A DNA stretch of 64,000 nucleotides, from assembly GCA_948567375.1 (NCBI GenBank), contig OX419760.1, positions 2,790,001-2,854,000 of the forward strand, read 5' to 3'. The position numbers and the translations under genes are program-made. Under the pieces are notes generated by a model. It saw only the letters and a list, made by a program, of their open reading frames with translations. It was not told where the DNA came from and ran no database searches. This document shows, piece after piece, positions 52,832 to 64,000 of this stretch (the first letter of the stretch is position 1; every line of letters begins with the position of its first letter). The DNA is from Lunularia cruciata. Taxonomy: Eukaryota; Streptophyta; Marchantiopsida; Lunulariales; Lunulariaceae.

Positions 52832-55800
52832 GAAGTAGAGAATCATCAAGTTGATAAAGTCTTGCTAGTGCAAATTGGATAAAGCATTTGATAAAGTTTT
52901 CTAAGAATTGTGTGGATTTGCAATAGATCTACAAGAGAACCAATGAAAGATCCAAGCAAAATCTACAAAGGTCAAACAAAATAGTTTCTACCTACATGCA
53001 GCTGGGCTACTTGTGTGATTTCAACAATATGGACCCCAAGACAAGGAAGAACATGAAGATGGGTGGGATTTGGAACATTATGGCCCACAAGTTCTTTTTG
53101 CCAAGCAATGAGGAGTTAGTCCAAGTGTTGGAAATAGTGGAGGAGATTCAAGTGGATTCAAAAGTGATCCACTTACTAATTTCCATAGACCCTAAGGCAA
53201 AATTATTTCTTATGATTGAGGATACAATATGGAAAGAATTATCATTGCCAAGAAATTTTGAAGACATCTCTTAGCATGGAGGGAATTCCAATTCAGCCTG
53301 TAATACCTATAAGGGCTGTTCTTCTTAAAAAATGTAGATAAATCATCTAGATGGGTCTGCATTAGTATGGGTTCCCAATGGCAATGGTTACATCTCTACC
53401 ACTTTATCTTTCCATGAAGAACTTCTAGTGGCTCATTGGAGGCTAGGGAAACGTGTCATATTTAAATGTGTCCCTCATGGATGCTCTCATCTGAAGTGTC
53501 ATTTATGAGGGACCATTTGATTATGCTCTCATATTTTTCACAAAGCTATGAGAATGATGTATGGGATTCAAGAAAGCATTATTGACAATAAAGACAAAGT
53601 GAAGAAAGCCTTTTACTATGTGGCCAATGTTAATGGAATTGTGTAATACTTGGCCCAAGTGCCTTCCAATTGAAGGAAAACCTCAAGGAGGTGGCTCCAA
53701 CATCTCAAATGCCAATTTTCAAGATGAAAAAATGGATAGGGAGACACTATATGAGCCCCCATATGATAGCCCAATTGGTCTTCCACTTCACCAAATGGAC
53801 TAGTATGGAGTAAGAGAATCTCTTGAAGTTGCGGATGTTGCAACTTTGGGAGAATAAGAAGTAGAGCTATAGGAACCACTCAATCTTGTAGAGGTAGAGG
53901 CTATGGGCAACAAAAGAAAGAACAAAATTATCCCAAAGAATGATATGAGGGTGTCTTCAACCTCAACAAAGGAGAAGAAGAAGTTAAGGATGACAAAGAA
54001 GCCTACCAACAATGGCAAGAAAAAAGAACCGGCTTAGCCAAAGATGAGGGACTTTGTTGCAAAAGGAAAGAAGGTAACAACAAAAGCTCTAGGAAGCCCT
54101 ACAAAGCACAAGCAAAAAAAGAAGGTAAATATCATCAACTTGGAGGATGATTAACCATAACCTAAGAGAAATATGCTTAGGGAACTAGGGTAAGGGAAGG
54201 AAGTAGGAGGATCTCTCCAAAAAGAGGTGGGTAGCATCACCAACTTGCTTTTGTTGTTGAATGAAACCATGGAAATTTTTGGCATAGTGACTTCCTTACC
54301 ACCCAAAAGCAAAGGTTTTTTATTTTCTTGGAGGTTGCTCTAATTTTGCAATTGATGCTTGAGGAAGGGCTGAGCAATTTTCAAGACACCAATGCAATGA
54401 CTAGGAGATCGTATGAAGCTTATCTCATATAATAGAACATGTTGGAGTCATCTACCCAAATGATCGACACCCTCATTAATAACTTGGTAAGCAAGGAATA
54501 CTAAATCTAGTGGTTAGATGGTTGTCTAGCTAAGCATAGAGGCTTGGTTTGGTCTCCATATTGATGGAGCTAAGATGTAGCCATTTTTCCTGTAGTGAAG
54601 CGCACTCACTATGGGAAGAACAAGAATGTGTATTATGGGAGAATTCTCATAAATCCCAAGAGGCAAAGCTTGATTGGGCAGAGAAGAAGACCAGGTGGCA
54701 GAAGGAGTCTATCACTATTAGAAAAGAGTTAGGAGAGACACTAACTCAATTTCAAGCTCTTTGGACCAACAAGGCAATTGTTAATCAATAGTTGGAAGTT
54801 GAGAAGTTGAAGACACAAGGATAGAAGGAGATCTTTGCACACTACAAGACCAAGCATTCCATGCAAAAGAGGACTCTAGGGTAGCTATAGAGAAGATACA
54901 GGAATTTTCCACAACCATTGACACTTCTCATAAGGAAGCAGAGGAATTGAAGTTATCACAATTTACACTAGAAAGCAAAGGTCATAACTTTAGAGAAGGA
55001 GAAAAGCAACTAGGAGATGCTACTAGAAGTTCTAAAGGGAAAATTTGCATCTCACCAATTGACAATAAACAAGCTCACTTTTGAGAAGGTATGGTACCAG
55101 AAGGACCTTCTCTATTACAAGGATAAAAGGAGAGAGGAGCAAGCAAAGATTGAAGCACATCAAAAGTCTAAGAATGATCTCATGCTATAGAACCAACATT
55201 TAGAGATGAGAGTAAGCAAATTGCTTTGGTTCATCAATCAGCATAAATTTACAACTCCCTTAGAGGAAAAGGCTCTTAAACAAAAGATGAGCTTGACAAT
55301 AATCAAGATGGGGACAAGTTGGAAAGATCCGTATGGGGAAGATCACCAAGAAGGGGACCCAAGGATGACAGAACAAGTCCTAATGGACAAAATCTGGAGG
55401 TAGTCTCACAAGTGGGAGTTCACTTGCATTCAAGTCTTCTAGACCCTCCACTTTGGGCAAAGCTATTGTTGGTAAGGAGAAGTCAGGTCCTAGCTCACCA
55501 AACAAAGGGAGCCCAAAGTCATCACAAGGTTCCAATAGGAAACCTAAGGGTAGTCTTGTAGGAGCAGGAGCTATGGGAGACATGTTCCCTAGGAAGGAGA
55601 TTGTTGGGGCTACGGGCACTTGCAATCTTGTAACACTTGTTGATGCATGTATGCTCTATGGGGATATTAAGTTTGGTATTGCAAGTAGTGGAGAAATTTT
55701 TTCTATATGCAGTTAAGCTAAGCTTCTACATTAGTCGTGATTAGCTAGAGTTAGTCCTAGCCAAGAAAAAGGTGACCCTATTATAGAGAAGAGAAAAGAG

Positions 55801-56515
55801 TAAGCATCACTATTTTGTCTTCTAGTGTACTGACTTGGTATTATTCATAGTTATTTGACTTTGAAGAAAGAGTTTAGAACTTTTAAGCACACAAGCCTTG
55901 TTATTGTGGATTTTTATATAGTCCAAGGATAATAGCCCATGTGAATGAATCCTTGACTTAGTTGGTAGGTGAGGATAAGACTACCTACCCATGGGATTAT
56001 TCCCATATGCTTGGATATTATTTTTGACTTTTTGACTTTATTGACTTTTAGCCTAGTAACTTGAGTTATTTTGGTAATTAGTAACTTTGGTGTGTCAATT
56101 TTTCACAAATATCTTAGCTCGGGGTGAGGAGGTACTCATCATGCTTTCATTTGCAACTATCTCTCTCTCATTGAGTTTTCTAGTCAGCAATATCTTGAGT
56201 CTTGGAGGTGCCTTGGAGTTCTAGCCTTGGAGAAGTGTGATGGAGTTGGGATTCCTTGCTTTCTCAGTCCATGATGTGCTACCTTATTAGCTACCAGTGG
56301 TTCATTATGAGTGGAAGATATGCCGGTTCACATGTTAAACCGCATAAAATTGACATAATTCTTATGCATGCTATTCTTGACCAAAATAATGAATGAATTT
56401 TTCTCCATGGAATAGCTAGATTTGTATTCTTGTTTCTCTCTCAATTCTAATTTGAATTCTTTTCTCCCAAAAATTAGTATCATATTGTTGTTTTTTTGGA
56501 GAGAGAGAAAAATAA
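52832..56515 (+). pseudogene. Uncharacterised degenerate unit with a coiled-coil C-terminal part
   Basis: Not recognised. 52,996-53,274 (92 aa) is open: YLCDFNNMDPKTRKNMKMGG, NIMAHKFFLPSNEELVQVLE. About 53,340-53,530 reads ALVWVPNGNGYISTTLSFHE and GKRVIFKCVPHGCSHLKCHL. The 53,900-54,150 part is Lys-rich. Charged heptad-like segments follow at 54,549-54,791 (WAEKKTRWQKESITIRKELG) and 54,800-55,330. The design (globular N-part, basic linker, coiled coil) resembles the giant-LTR protein, but I see no sequence match. No pol motif. 55,720-56,515 is AT-rich and may be an LTR or leader. Confidence 0.45.
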
Positions 56516-59340
56516 TGGCAAAATATGGGAAAGTAAAAAATGACAAGTTCAATAGCAAGAATTTTGGATTTTGGAAGATGCAAATTGAAGAATATGTGTA
56601 TCAAAAGAAGCAACACCCTCCTCTTGAGGCAGAAAAGCCAAAAAAGATGGAACAAAAGGAGTGGGAACTTCTAAAATTACAAGCCTTGGTGTGGTCAGAT
56701 TGACATTAGCAAGAAATGATACATATAACCTGTTCATGAGAAGACCACTTACGGATTGATTAAGACATTGTTGAATATGTATGAGAAACCTTTAGCCTCA
56801 AACAAGGTATTCTTGATTTACCAATTGGTGAACACAAGGATGAAGAAGGTGCATTAGTTCAAGACTACATAAATGATTTCAACTCAATCATTTCAAGATC
56901 AAAATATGTGAAGATCAACCTTGGTGATGAAGTTCAAGCATTGCCATTATTATCATCATTACTTGATAGTTTGGGAGCAACATTCATAGTAGAGAGTATT
57001 TCCTCAAGATCAAGTGATCTCAATTTGAGAGTATACAAGACTTGATTCTCAGTGAAGACACTCATAGACAAAAAAAATTCAGAATCATCAAGTATGATGC
57101 TAATTGTTGAGAGTAGATGCAAAAGACCTTAGCAATGTCAAAGTCAAAGAATAGTAGATTGAAATCAAGGAAGAGAAGTGAGTCAACAAGCCACCAAGAA
57201 GTACACAAAGAAATTGTGTGTTGGAATTGCAATAAGCCTGGTCACTCCAAGAACTAGTATCAAAGTTGAAAGAAGAAGGAGAACTCAATAAACATAGCAA
57301 TAGAACAAGAGGATGCACTTTTTTGCTACGTGAAGAATTCCACAAAATCTTGGGTGATAGATTTTGGTGCATTATTTCACTCTACACCATGTAAAGTGAA
57401 ATGCTTAGCTTTATTGTAGGAAACCTTGGAAAGGTTCATCTCATTGATGATAAACCTCTTTTTATCAAAGGAAAAGGCAATGTGAATTTAAAGGCCTCTC
57501 AAGGTCAGTATGGAAATTGACAAAGATCAAATATCTCCCTAGACTAAAGAGGAATTTGATTTCCATGGGTCAGTTGGATGAGGAAGGATATCAAACATCC
57601 TTTGAAAGTGTGCAATGGAAGGTTACTCAAGAAAACCTGATTTTGGCACGGGGACAAAAGGTTAGAACCCTATCTGTTATGGGAATATCAGGCCATCTGA
57701 CAATGGTTGCTGATGCAATCTATCCTTTGATCTTATGGCACCAAAGACTTGGTCACATAAGTGAGAACGGTAAGGAAAAATTAGCTGCCAATGGCAAGAT
57801 CCCAGAGTTGAAGATTGTTCAACTTTGCTTTTGCAAACCATGTATTTTGGGAAAGCAAAAGTGAGTTAGTTTCTTTTAAGGCTACAAGAGCACCAAGAGC
57901 AAGAAAGCTAGAGTTGATACATATAGATGTGTATGGCCTGACTTCAAGTTGAGTCTCTTGGAGGATCTTGCTACTACATTACCTTCATAGATGATGCTAC
58001 CAGAAGGTACACGCTTATTTTTTGAAAAATAAATCATATGTGTTCATTTTTTTCAATTGATGTATATCTGAGGTTGAAAACCAATCAGGTTTGAAGATCT
58101 AGTGCTTGAAATCAGATAGTGGTGAAGAGCATAGTAGTAATGAGTTCAAAGAGCATTGTGTAGAGAATGGGATAAAACTGATCAAAACTATCCCTAAGAC
58201 ACCACAACAAAATGATGTGGCTAAACATTTGAATAAAATCCTCAACAAGAGAGCCAGATGCATGAGACTACAAGTAGGGTTACCCAAAAAAAATATGGGC
58301 AGATGAACTCAACATAGTTTCATACCTCATAAATTGAGGACCCTCAATTCCTTTGGGATTCAAGATCATTGAGGAGGAATGGTCAGGAAAGAAGGTGAAT
58401 CTCTTGCACTTGAGAACCTTTGATTGTGTCTCATATGCAAGGATTCAAGTTTGTGATAGGAAAATTTTCATTCAAAGTTAAAGAAGTGTTTCTTCATTGG
58501 TTATGGATCAGATGACATGGGTTATTATTTTTGGAATGAGAATGACAGAAAAATTTTGACAAGTAGAGAAGTTATTTACATGATAGTATTTACATAAATG
58601 TTATGTATAAAAGTAAGCTTGGATTAGGTTCTAGAAGGACAAGCAGAACATTGAGAAGAAGTAGTGTAGGAAGACATTTCAAAGAATGATGTTGTAGGAA
58701 ATAGGAGTATGGTAGAAAATAGAGATATCATACCAGATCTGATCATGCCTAAAACTAATTTGGGGAGATCTAATAGATTACAAGACCTATTAGAGAGGTA
58801 TTTCCCATCTGTATATTAATTACTCCTAATAGAAAATGGTGAACTTGAGTGCTACTCAAAGGCCATGCAAAAGGAAGACTCATTGCAATGGGAGCTTGCA
58901 ATCAAAAAAGAGATGTCCTCCTTAGAAAGTAATCAGACTTGGTCATTGACCAAGCTACCAAAGGGAGAGAAGGCATTGCAAAACACATGGGTGTAAAAAA
59001 TCAAAGAAGAACATGATGAAAGCAAGTGGTACAAGGCCAAACTTGTGGCAAAGGATTTTCAATAGACTAAAGTCATAGACTATAATGAGATTTTCTTGCC
59101 TATAATTAAGATGACTACCATAAGATTGGTCTTGGTTCTTGTGACTGCAAAGGATTTGCATCTATAGCAATTAGATGTAAAAACAATATTTCTCCATAGA
59201 GCCTTGAGAAGGATGTCTATATGACACAAATTGAGGGTTTCAAATCATAAACAAAGGAGACATGGTCTGCAAGTTAAAGAAGAGTATCTATGGTTTGAAG
59301 CATGCTTTTCAATGGTGGTACTTGAAGTTTGAAATAATAC
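56516..59340 (+). pseudogene. Ty1/copia element, gag to early RT (truncated)
   Basis: Gag starts at ATG 56,516 (MAKYGKVKNDKFNSKNFGFW). The zinc knuckle near 57,219 is CWNCNKPGHSKN with the last Cys lost. Protease WVIDFGALFHSTP has Ser to Phe in D-S-G. The pre-integrase domain (57,517-57,864) reads YLPRLKRNLISMGQLDEEGY and LWHQRLGHISENG. Integrase (58,106-58,300) reads IPKTPQQNDVAKHLNKILNK with the catalytic Glu lost. RT start (58,930-59,160) reads WSLTKLPKGEKALQNTWV and DYNEIFLPIIKMTTIRLVLV. The order protease-integrase-RT defines copia. Homology ends near 59,330 before the RT active site; no LTRs identified. Confidence 0.85.
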
Positions 59341-59978
59341 TATATTGTACTTTCATTATATTTAATATCGCTTATGATATGAAGATCAAGAGAAATTAAA
59401 TAATTAAATAATAAAAATAACCCATCTCTACCTTGGACCAAAAAGCATTGAAAAGCATGGAAAGCATTGAAATTTTATCTTACTAATGATAGGATATTAA
59501 AAATATTGCCAAACTAAGATACCACAAAGTAAGGAATTTGGTATTTGAGGTGGTTTCTTATGAGGATAATAGACTTCATATATGCTATTCTTATTTTGAT
59601 ACCACTATGTAAGACAATATCTAAGAGATCAAGTGGGAGGATTGAAGAGAAGAGACAAACTAAGAATAAAGGATTAATAATATATATATTGAATATTGGA
59701 GATAACACAAGGCCTTTCCACTTAAGTTAGATTTATATTTATTTCTTAAATAAATAAGAGGATTGAAGAGAAGAGATAAACTAAAAATAAATAATTGAAT
59801 CATCTTTATTGAAATATTGGAGATAAAAAAAGGGCTTTCTATATATACTTGAGTTAGTTTTTTTCCTTAAATAACTTAATTTGTTAACTTTCTACCAATA
59901 AGTTACTAGATAAAAGTGCTTACACCTAACTAGAACTTCTTTCACCTAATGCATTTCACTAGAGCTAATTTCACCTAG
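59341..59978. repeat. AT-rich stretch with a two-copy repeat of about 105 bp
   Basis: Copies at about 59,633-59,730 and 59,755-59,858 share aggattgaagagaagaga, aaactaa.aataa, gaatattggagataa and cacttaagttag/cttgagttag. No gene seen. Confidence 0.7.
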
Positions 59979-60310
59979 TGTAATGTCTTTGGGACAAGAG
60001 AAATCTTGAGAAAAATACAAGAGAAACACAAGTCTTCATCCCTCAATACTGTGGGATGAAGAGGGTGTAATTGAAGTGTTTGGTCCCGTGGGACCAAACA
60101 CTTCAATTTTTTAGGCCTATTTCATCCATTTAGGCCTCCAAAATTGGCTCTGAAGTTTTCAAGGTGTTTTTGGCCTCTACTCTATTAATGGAAGTTTTCT
60201 TTTGGTGACACCTCTATCTGATCTACTTAGACCATCATATATAACATCTTTCTATATATTCCCAAGCCAATTTATACCTCTAGATAATATATCTAGCTAA
60301 TGGTATTCCA
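59979..60310 (+). repeat. Truncated LTR of the ~600-bp family, with a perfect hairpin
   Basis: TGTAATGTCTTTGGG...ATGGTATTCCA. The LTR middle (equivalent to about 44,480-44,785) is missing and replaced by the 40-bp inverted repeat at 60,069-60,108. No matching target copies flank it. Confidence 0.8.
60069..60108. repeat. Perfect 19-bp inverted repeat with 2-nt loop
   Basis: aattgaagtgtttggtccc, gt, gggaccaaacacttcaatt. Left arm 60,069-60,087, right arm 60,090-60,108, no mismatches. It sits at the LTR deletion junction. Confidence 0.97.
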
Positions 60311-61559
60311 AGTTCTTGTCAAAATTTGCAAATCACTATGATGATGTTCACTTGACCCAACTAGTCTACCCTGTCTAAGATTGCTCTTGCAATCAATCTA
60401 GCTGTAAATTTTTGCTCTTCTTGTATAGAATCTTTGACTTCCTATTAACTTTGAGTTTTCCTTGATGGAATGAGCACTCTCAATTGACATATTGCTTCTC
60501 GGTGTGATTTCTCAATGATTCATTCTATCTCAAAGTTGGAATTGCAAACTTAAGAGTCTAAGGAATTTTATGAGGCTTCTATAGTGATTGGATCACCTCT
60601 AATGAATGTTGTACTTTCTTGCTTTGCATTTAAATTCCTATGCATATCACACTGTCCTACTCTAGGAGCAGAAATGTCCTTATGAATGTGGCACTTTTTT
60701 GCACTCAGATTGAGACCATCGCACTTATCATACCATCTAGAAGTTGGAGACAAATTGTCTTTTGTGTGGTGCCATTTTGCCTTTGAATGTGAAATGGCAT
60801 AGCCATTAAGTACAATGGACCATGAAAGGTTCCTATAGCCATATTTGAATCTGTCCTCCAAGATTGTTGGTCTACAAAGAACTATCCCATAATATGGAGG
60901 AGCCCATAGACAATCACATAGTTGGACAAGAAGTCCTTAAAATCCCAGAGGAAGCTCTTCCCACAAGGATGTTCCCATAGACTTTTCCTCCATGATGGAG
61001 AAGCATGGGGTTTCTCATGGTATATTTCTTCTCTATCCCTCAATGGGAAGTAGTGCGGGCTGTATGGTCTGCACTTGGCACTATTTATACAAGATTCCAA
61101 GAGTTCTCCATCCAACATGTCCAACTAGACTGACCCATTGTCAAACACTTCTTGAAATCAATAAGGACCAAGCCATTTTTAGCAAACTTATTGGGAGATT
61201 GGCCAACCTTATCATTAGGTTTTATCATTAAGTCTTGTTTGTAAATTGGGACCTCCTGGGTTTTGGAATCAAATTAAGTCTTCTGCTTAGCTTGAGTGGG
61301 TGTACTACGTGTAGAATGCACACAAACATTTTGTTCAAATTATGCAGCACAAAAGCTCTTTCTTTTGTTGTTGTCTCCACTCCAAGAGATTAAGAGTCCA
61401 TCTTAAATTTCCCATGAGCACTCTAAGTGACGGGATTAAAAATTCTCTTGGTAAAATCACCTCTTGCATGTAGACAAGCTAGAATGGATTGTAGCTCATA
61501 GTGAGTTTTATAGTGGTGAAATAAACCCAAAGAGCACCTAGAAGATTTTTCTCTCAATC

Positions 61560-62115
61560 TATGGAGTTTATACTTACCTTTTTCTTAAGGAGTGTCAAGA
61601 GGTTTCCATTGATACTTTTGACTTGACCATTTGCCTATGGGTGGTATGGTATAGATCAGTGTTGCTAGATCTTGTAAATGGTAGTTAAATCCCATACTCC
61701 TTTCTTGATAAATTGGGATCGATTGTCCATGATAATAAATAAGTAAACACCAAACCTTGAAATCATATTTCTCTAAAAAACTTGGATAATGACCACAGCA
61801 ATTTTTTTTACAAAGGATTCAATTTCTACCAATTTGTTACAGAGTCTACAATAACAATTATATAGTGATCCCTAGTCCATCAAACTATGAGATTAACAGG
61901 TCGCACAAAGTCAAGTCCACATTTCTAGAATGTTGAGCTACCAATACAAGATGGAGGCATATTTGTATCATGATAGAGGTTTGCCAACTCTTTGGCAAGC
62001 ATCACACATATATGCATATTGGTTGGCATTTGCCAAAATAGAGGGCCACTAGTATCCAGCAATGTAAACCTTGTGTGAAGAAAGTTCACTAGAGAAGTGC
62101 ACTCATGATTCATTG
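61560..62115 (-). pseudogene. Integrase of the right-edge gypsy element
   Basis: Minus strand: CGLDFVRPVNLI, RDHYIIVIVDSVTNW (normally LDFVGPI...YIIVAVDYVTKW), and further on HRQMVKSKVSMETS (normally QANGQVEVTNKT). Multiple stops and frame changes. Confidence 0.7.
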
Positions 62116-62899
62116 AAGTGGCACATTTTTAATAATATAGGGACCTCCTCTAGTCTTATACAACACCAAAGTACTCTATCTACCCCCATTTGATAGAGAT
62201 CTCCTTTCAAAATAGTAAAAGGAAGTGCAAATATATGAAAGCTTTTGTGTTTGGCCCGTTGTAAGTCAAAGTGCATGCTTCACATAAAGAGATAGTGCAT
62301 GATTTGGATCATCCAAGATGATTGTGTAGTTATGCTTTCCCACACATAGAAAATATAAAAGTCCACGTGATTAGTGCTAAGGGAATAAACAATAGGTAGT
62401 CTAGGAATATAGGACAAGAAGCCTATGTTATCATAAGATTTTTTTGGATGGTATTTCCCAATAAAAGAAAACTCTTGTAGGAGGAGCATCCAACAGGCAA
62501 ATCTTCCTACATGGCAAGGTTTATTAATCAGATATTTGAGGGTTTCATGGTCTACATAGAAGGCAAAATTGTTATTTATTAGGTAATGTCAAAACTTTTG
62601 GACAACAAAAATCATCCTAAGACATTCCCATTTTTTTGTTAAGTAGTTTATTTCAGACAATCAAATTTGCCTATTAGCATAGTAGATTGGGTTTTCCCAT
62701 TTCTCCTCATAATACAAAGCCAAAATAGTGCCCATAGTGGTATTAAAGGTATCTACAAAAACATGAAAAATCAACTCCTAATTTGGTGCTACCAAAATAG
62801 GAGTAGTGGAATTCTTTATGGTTTGGAATGCACTCATGCATTTATCCATCCACACAAAGTTGATTGTGGTGTGCAAGAGTCACGTTAATGAAGAGGTGA

Positions 62900-63700
62900 T
62901 CTTAGCTTACATATGAACATATCCTCTGTAGTATCTCGTACAACCTAAAAAACTTTGTAACTCTCATATGTTCTCTAGGATGGGTAACTTTTGAACGACC
63001 TAGATATTTTTTGGGTCCACCATTATGCTATTTTCATAGACCATGTGACCAAGGAAAGGCCCACAAGAGAAAAAAAATAGGCACTTTTGCAGATTCAAAG
63101 ATATCCACACTTGCTTGCAAATAAGCAGAACATCTCTTAGCAAGCTGATATGGTTACTACAAGAGCTATATGTGCATATATCATCAAGATACAGCTCCAT
63201 ATCCTTCCTTATTGCACCAAAGTAGTTCATCATATAGCATTGAAATGTTGCAAGAGCATTCTACAACCCAAAGGGCATCACTCAATAGGCATAAGTATCC
63301 TACTTAGTGATGCATGTAGACTTGTATTGATCTTTTGGACCAATGGCAATCTGGTTATAGCCGGAATACCCATCCATAAATGAGGAGTATAAGCTATGGG
63401 CCACTTTGTCCAATAGTGTGTCTATGAATGGGATTGGGAATGGGTCCAAGATGGTTTGAGCATTTAGTTTCTAGAACTCCACATAGATATGTACCTTCCT
63501 TGTATCCTTTTTAGGGACAAATAAGATTGAAGAGGCCCATTTGGTCTCTCTTATGGGATAGATAATCCTACACATTAGTAGTTTATCTAGTTTATCTTGC
63601 ACTTTTAGAGAGTAATTGGGATTCAACCGGTATGGTTTGGATCTTACTAAAATGGCATTTGGACAATATAAGATGTGATGCTAGCATATTTGGGGATCCA
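62900..63700 (-). pseudogene. Reverse transcriptase with intact YLDD
   Basis: Minus strand: SSFMDGYSGYNQIAIGPKDQ, ITK, VMPFGL, NALATFQCYMMNYF, then ELYLDDICTYSSCSNHISLL and FLGHMVYENSIMVDPKNI. The YLDD box is at 63,180-63,191 and both catalytic Asp are kept, unlike the three chromovirus copies. Elsewhere the frame has stops. Confidence 0.85.
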
Positions 63701-64000
63701 CACCCAAGAGTTCCATGTAGTCATAGGAAAAGACATCTCAAAACTCTTAGAAAATGGCTTGATATGAGGGTTGATCCTTTGTGGACATGTTGGTGCTGAT
63801 CTTCACAATTTTAGGTATTTCATTTGCTTGTGAGATATCAAGATCATAAAACTTGTCTATGATCTATAAGTAGAAGGGAATGGTCTCAAACAACTGCTTT
63901 AGAGGAAGTATCATTGCAACCTATCCTCAAGTATTGTGTAATGAACTTCTTGTTCCTTTTCAATTCTCTTTGTGGATTTCTCTACAATATCAACAACAAT

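Larger units (their letters stand above)
60568..64000 (-). mobile_element. Minus-strand gypsy element, 3' part (runs off window)
   Basis: Minus-strand order: RT (62,900-63,700), RNase H (about 62,200-62,600), integrase (61,560-62,115), then a tail region (60,568-61,124) with two open stretches, including SLWEHPCGKSFLWDFKDFLS. No LTR defined. It differs from the chromoviruses in the window and has no chromodomain. Confidence 0.75.

Noticed and set aside
1-64000. Endogenous pararetrovirus or other viral sequence
   Set aside because: Every RT region has retrotransposon gene order with integrase, LTRs or tRNA-iMet primer sites; no movement or coat protein motif was seen.
1-64000. tRNA, rRNA or CRISPR-like arrays
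   Set aside because: No cloverleaf with A/B boxes, no rRNA core sequence and no regularly spaced short repeats were found by eye; tRNA-like hits are primer-binding sites.

Overview
This is a plant nuclear window. About 10 kb of host sequence (roughly 33,960-44,390) sits in about 54 kb of layered, decayed LTR retrotransposons. Plant signs are tRNA-iMet primer sites, chromoviral Ty3/gypsy elements, (TTTAGGG)n, an AWPM-19/PM19-like membrane-protein gene and short GT-AG introns. Compact introns, very AT-rich transposon DNA and a DNA polymerase iota gene suggest a non-seed plant, perhaps a moss. That placement is inference.

Left flank (1-33,960). A minus-strand gypsy element (1-~5,200) has the order gag - protease - cytosine-5 DNA methyltransferase - reverse transcriptase. 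An old plus-strand gypsy fragment follows. Then comes a minus-strand chromovirus (7,960-20,424) that holds a 7.2-kb insertion. A second minus-strand chromovirus (21,213-31,065) is split by a plus-strand relative (23,560-29,170) with both LTRs and a target duplication. A plus-strand gypsy 3' half (31,080-~33,960) carries integrase followed by a PHD-type zinc finger, and a solo LTR interrupts it.

Host island. An intact single-exon AWPM-19-like gene lies at 35,748-36,191. A ten-exon Y-family polymerase gene (37,098-42,199) matches polymerase iota exon by exon; its first exon was not found. The modelled exons sum to exactly 746 codons, and the tail carries a UBZ3-type ubiquitin-binding zinc finger.

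Right flank (44,390-64,000). Here are solo LTRs of a ~600-bp family, a Mutator-like transposase remnant, a gypsy element with giant LTRs, an uncharacterised coiled-coil unit, a 5' copia fragment, and a minus-strand gypsy element that runs off the window.

The most unusual system is the giant-LTR gypsy family. One copy (47,162-52,736) is bounded by the 5-bp duplication GGGGC and splits an older LTR cleanly. Its 3' LTR is 3,699 bp and encodes a long acidic coiled-coil protein upstream of the LTR's own TATA box, that is, inside U3. Two more such LTRs (10,654-14,360, 3,707 bp; 14,361-17,486, truncated) lie head to tail in the first chromovirus. The second is the methyltransferase/PHD gypsy lineage. 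All transposon genes here are pseudogenes. Many of their stops are TAG/TAA/TGA where Gln, Arg or Trp is expected, as methylated-cytosine deamination would give. Transposon domain edges are approximate, because they were read by eye through frameshifts.
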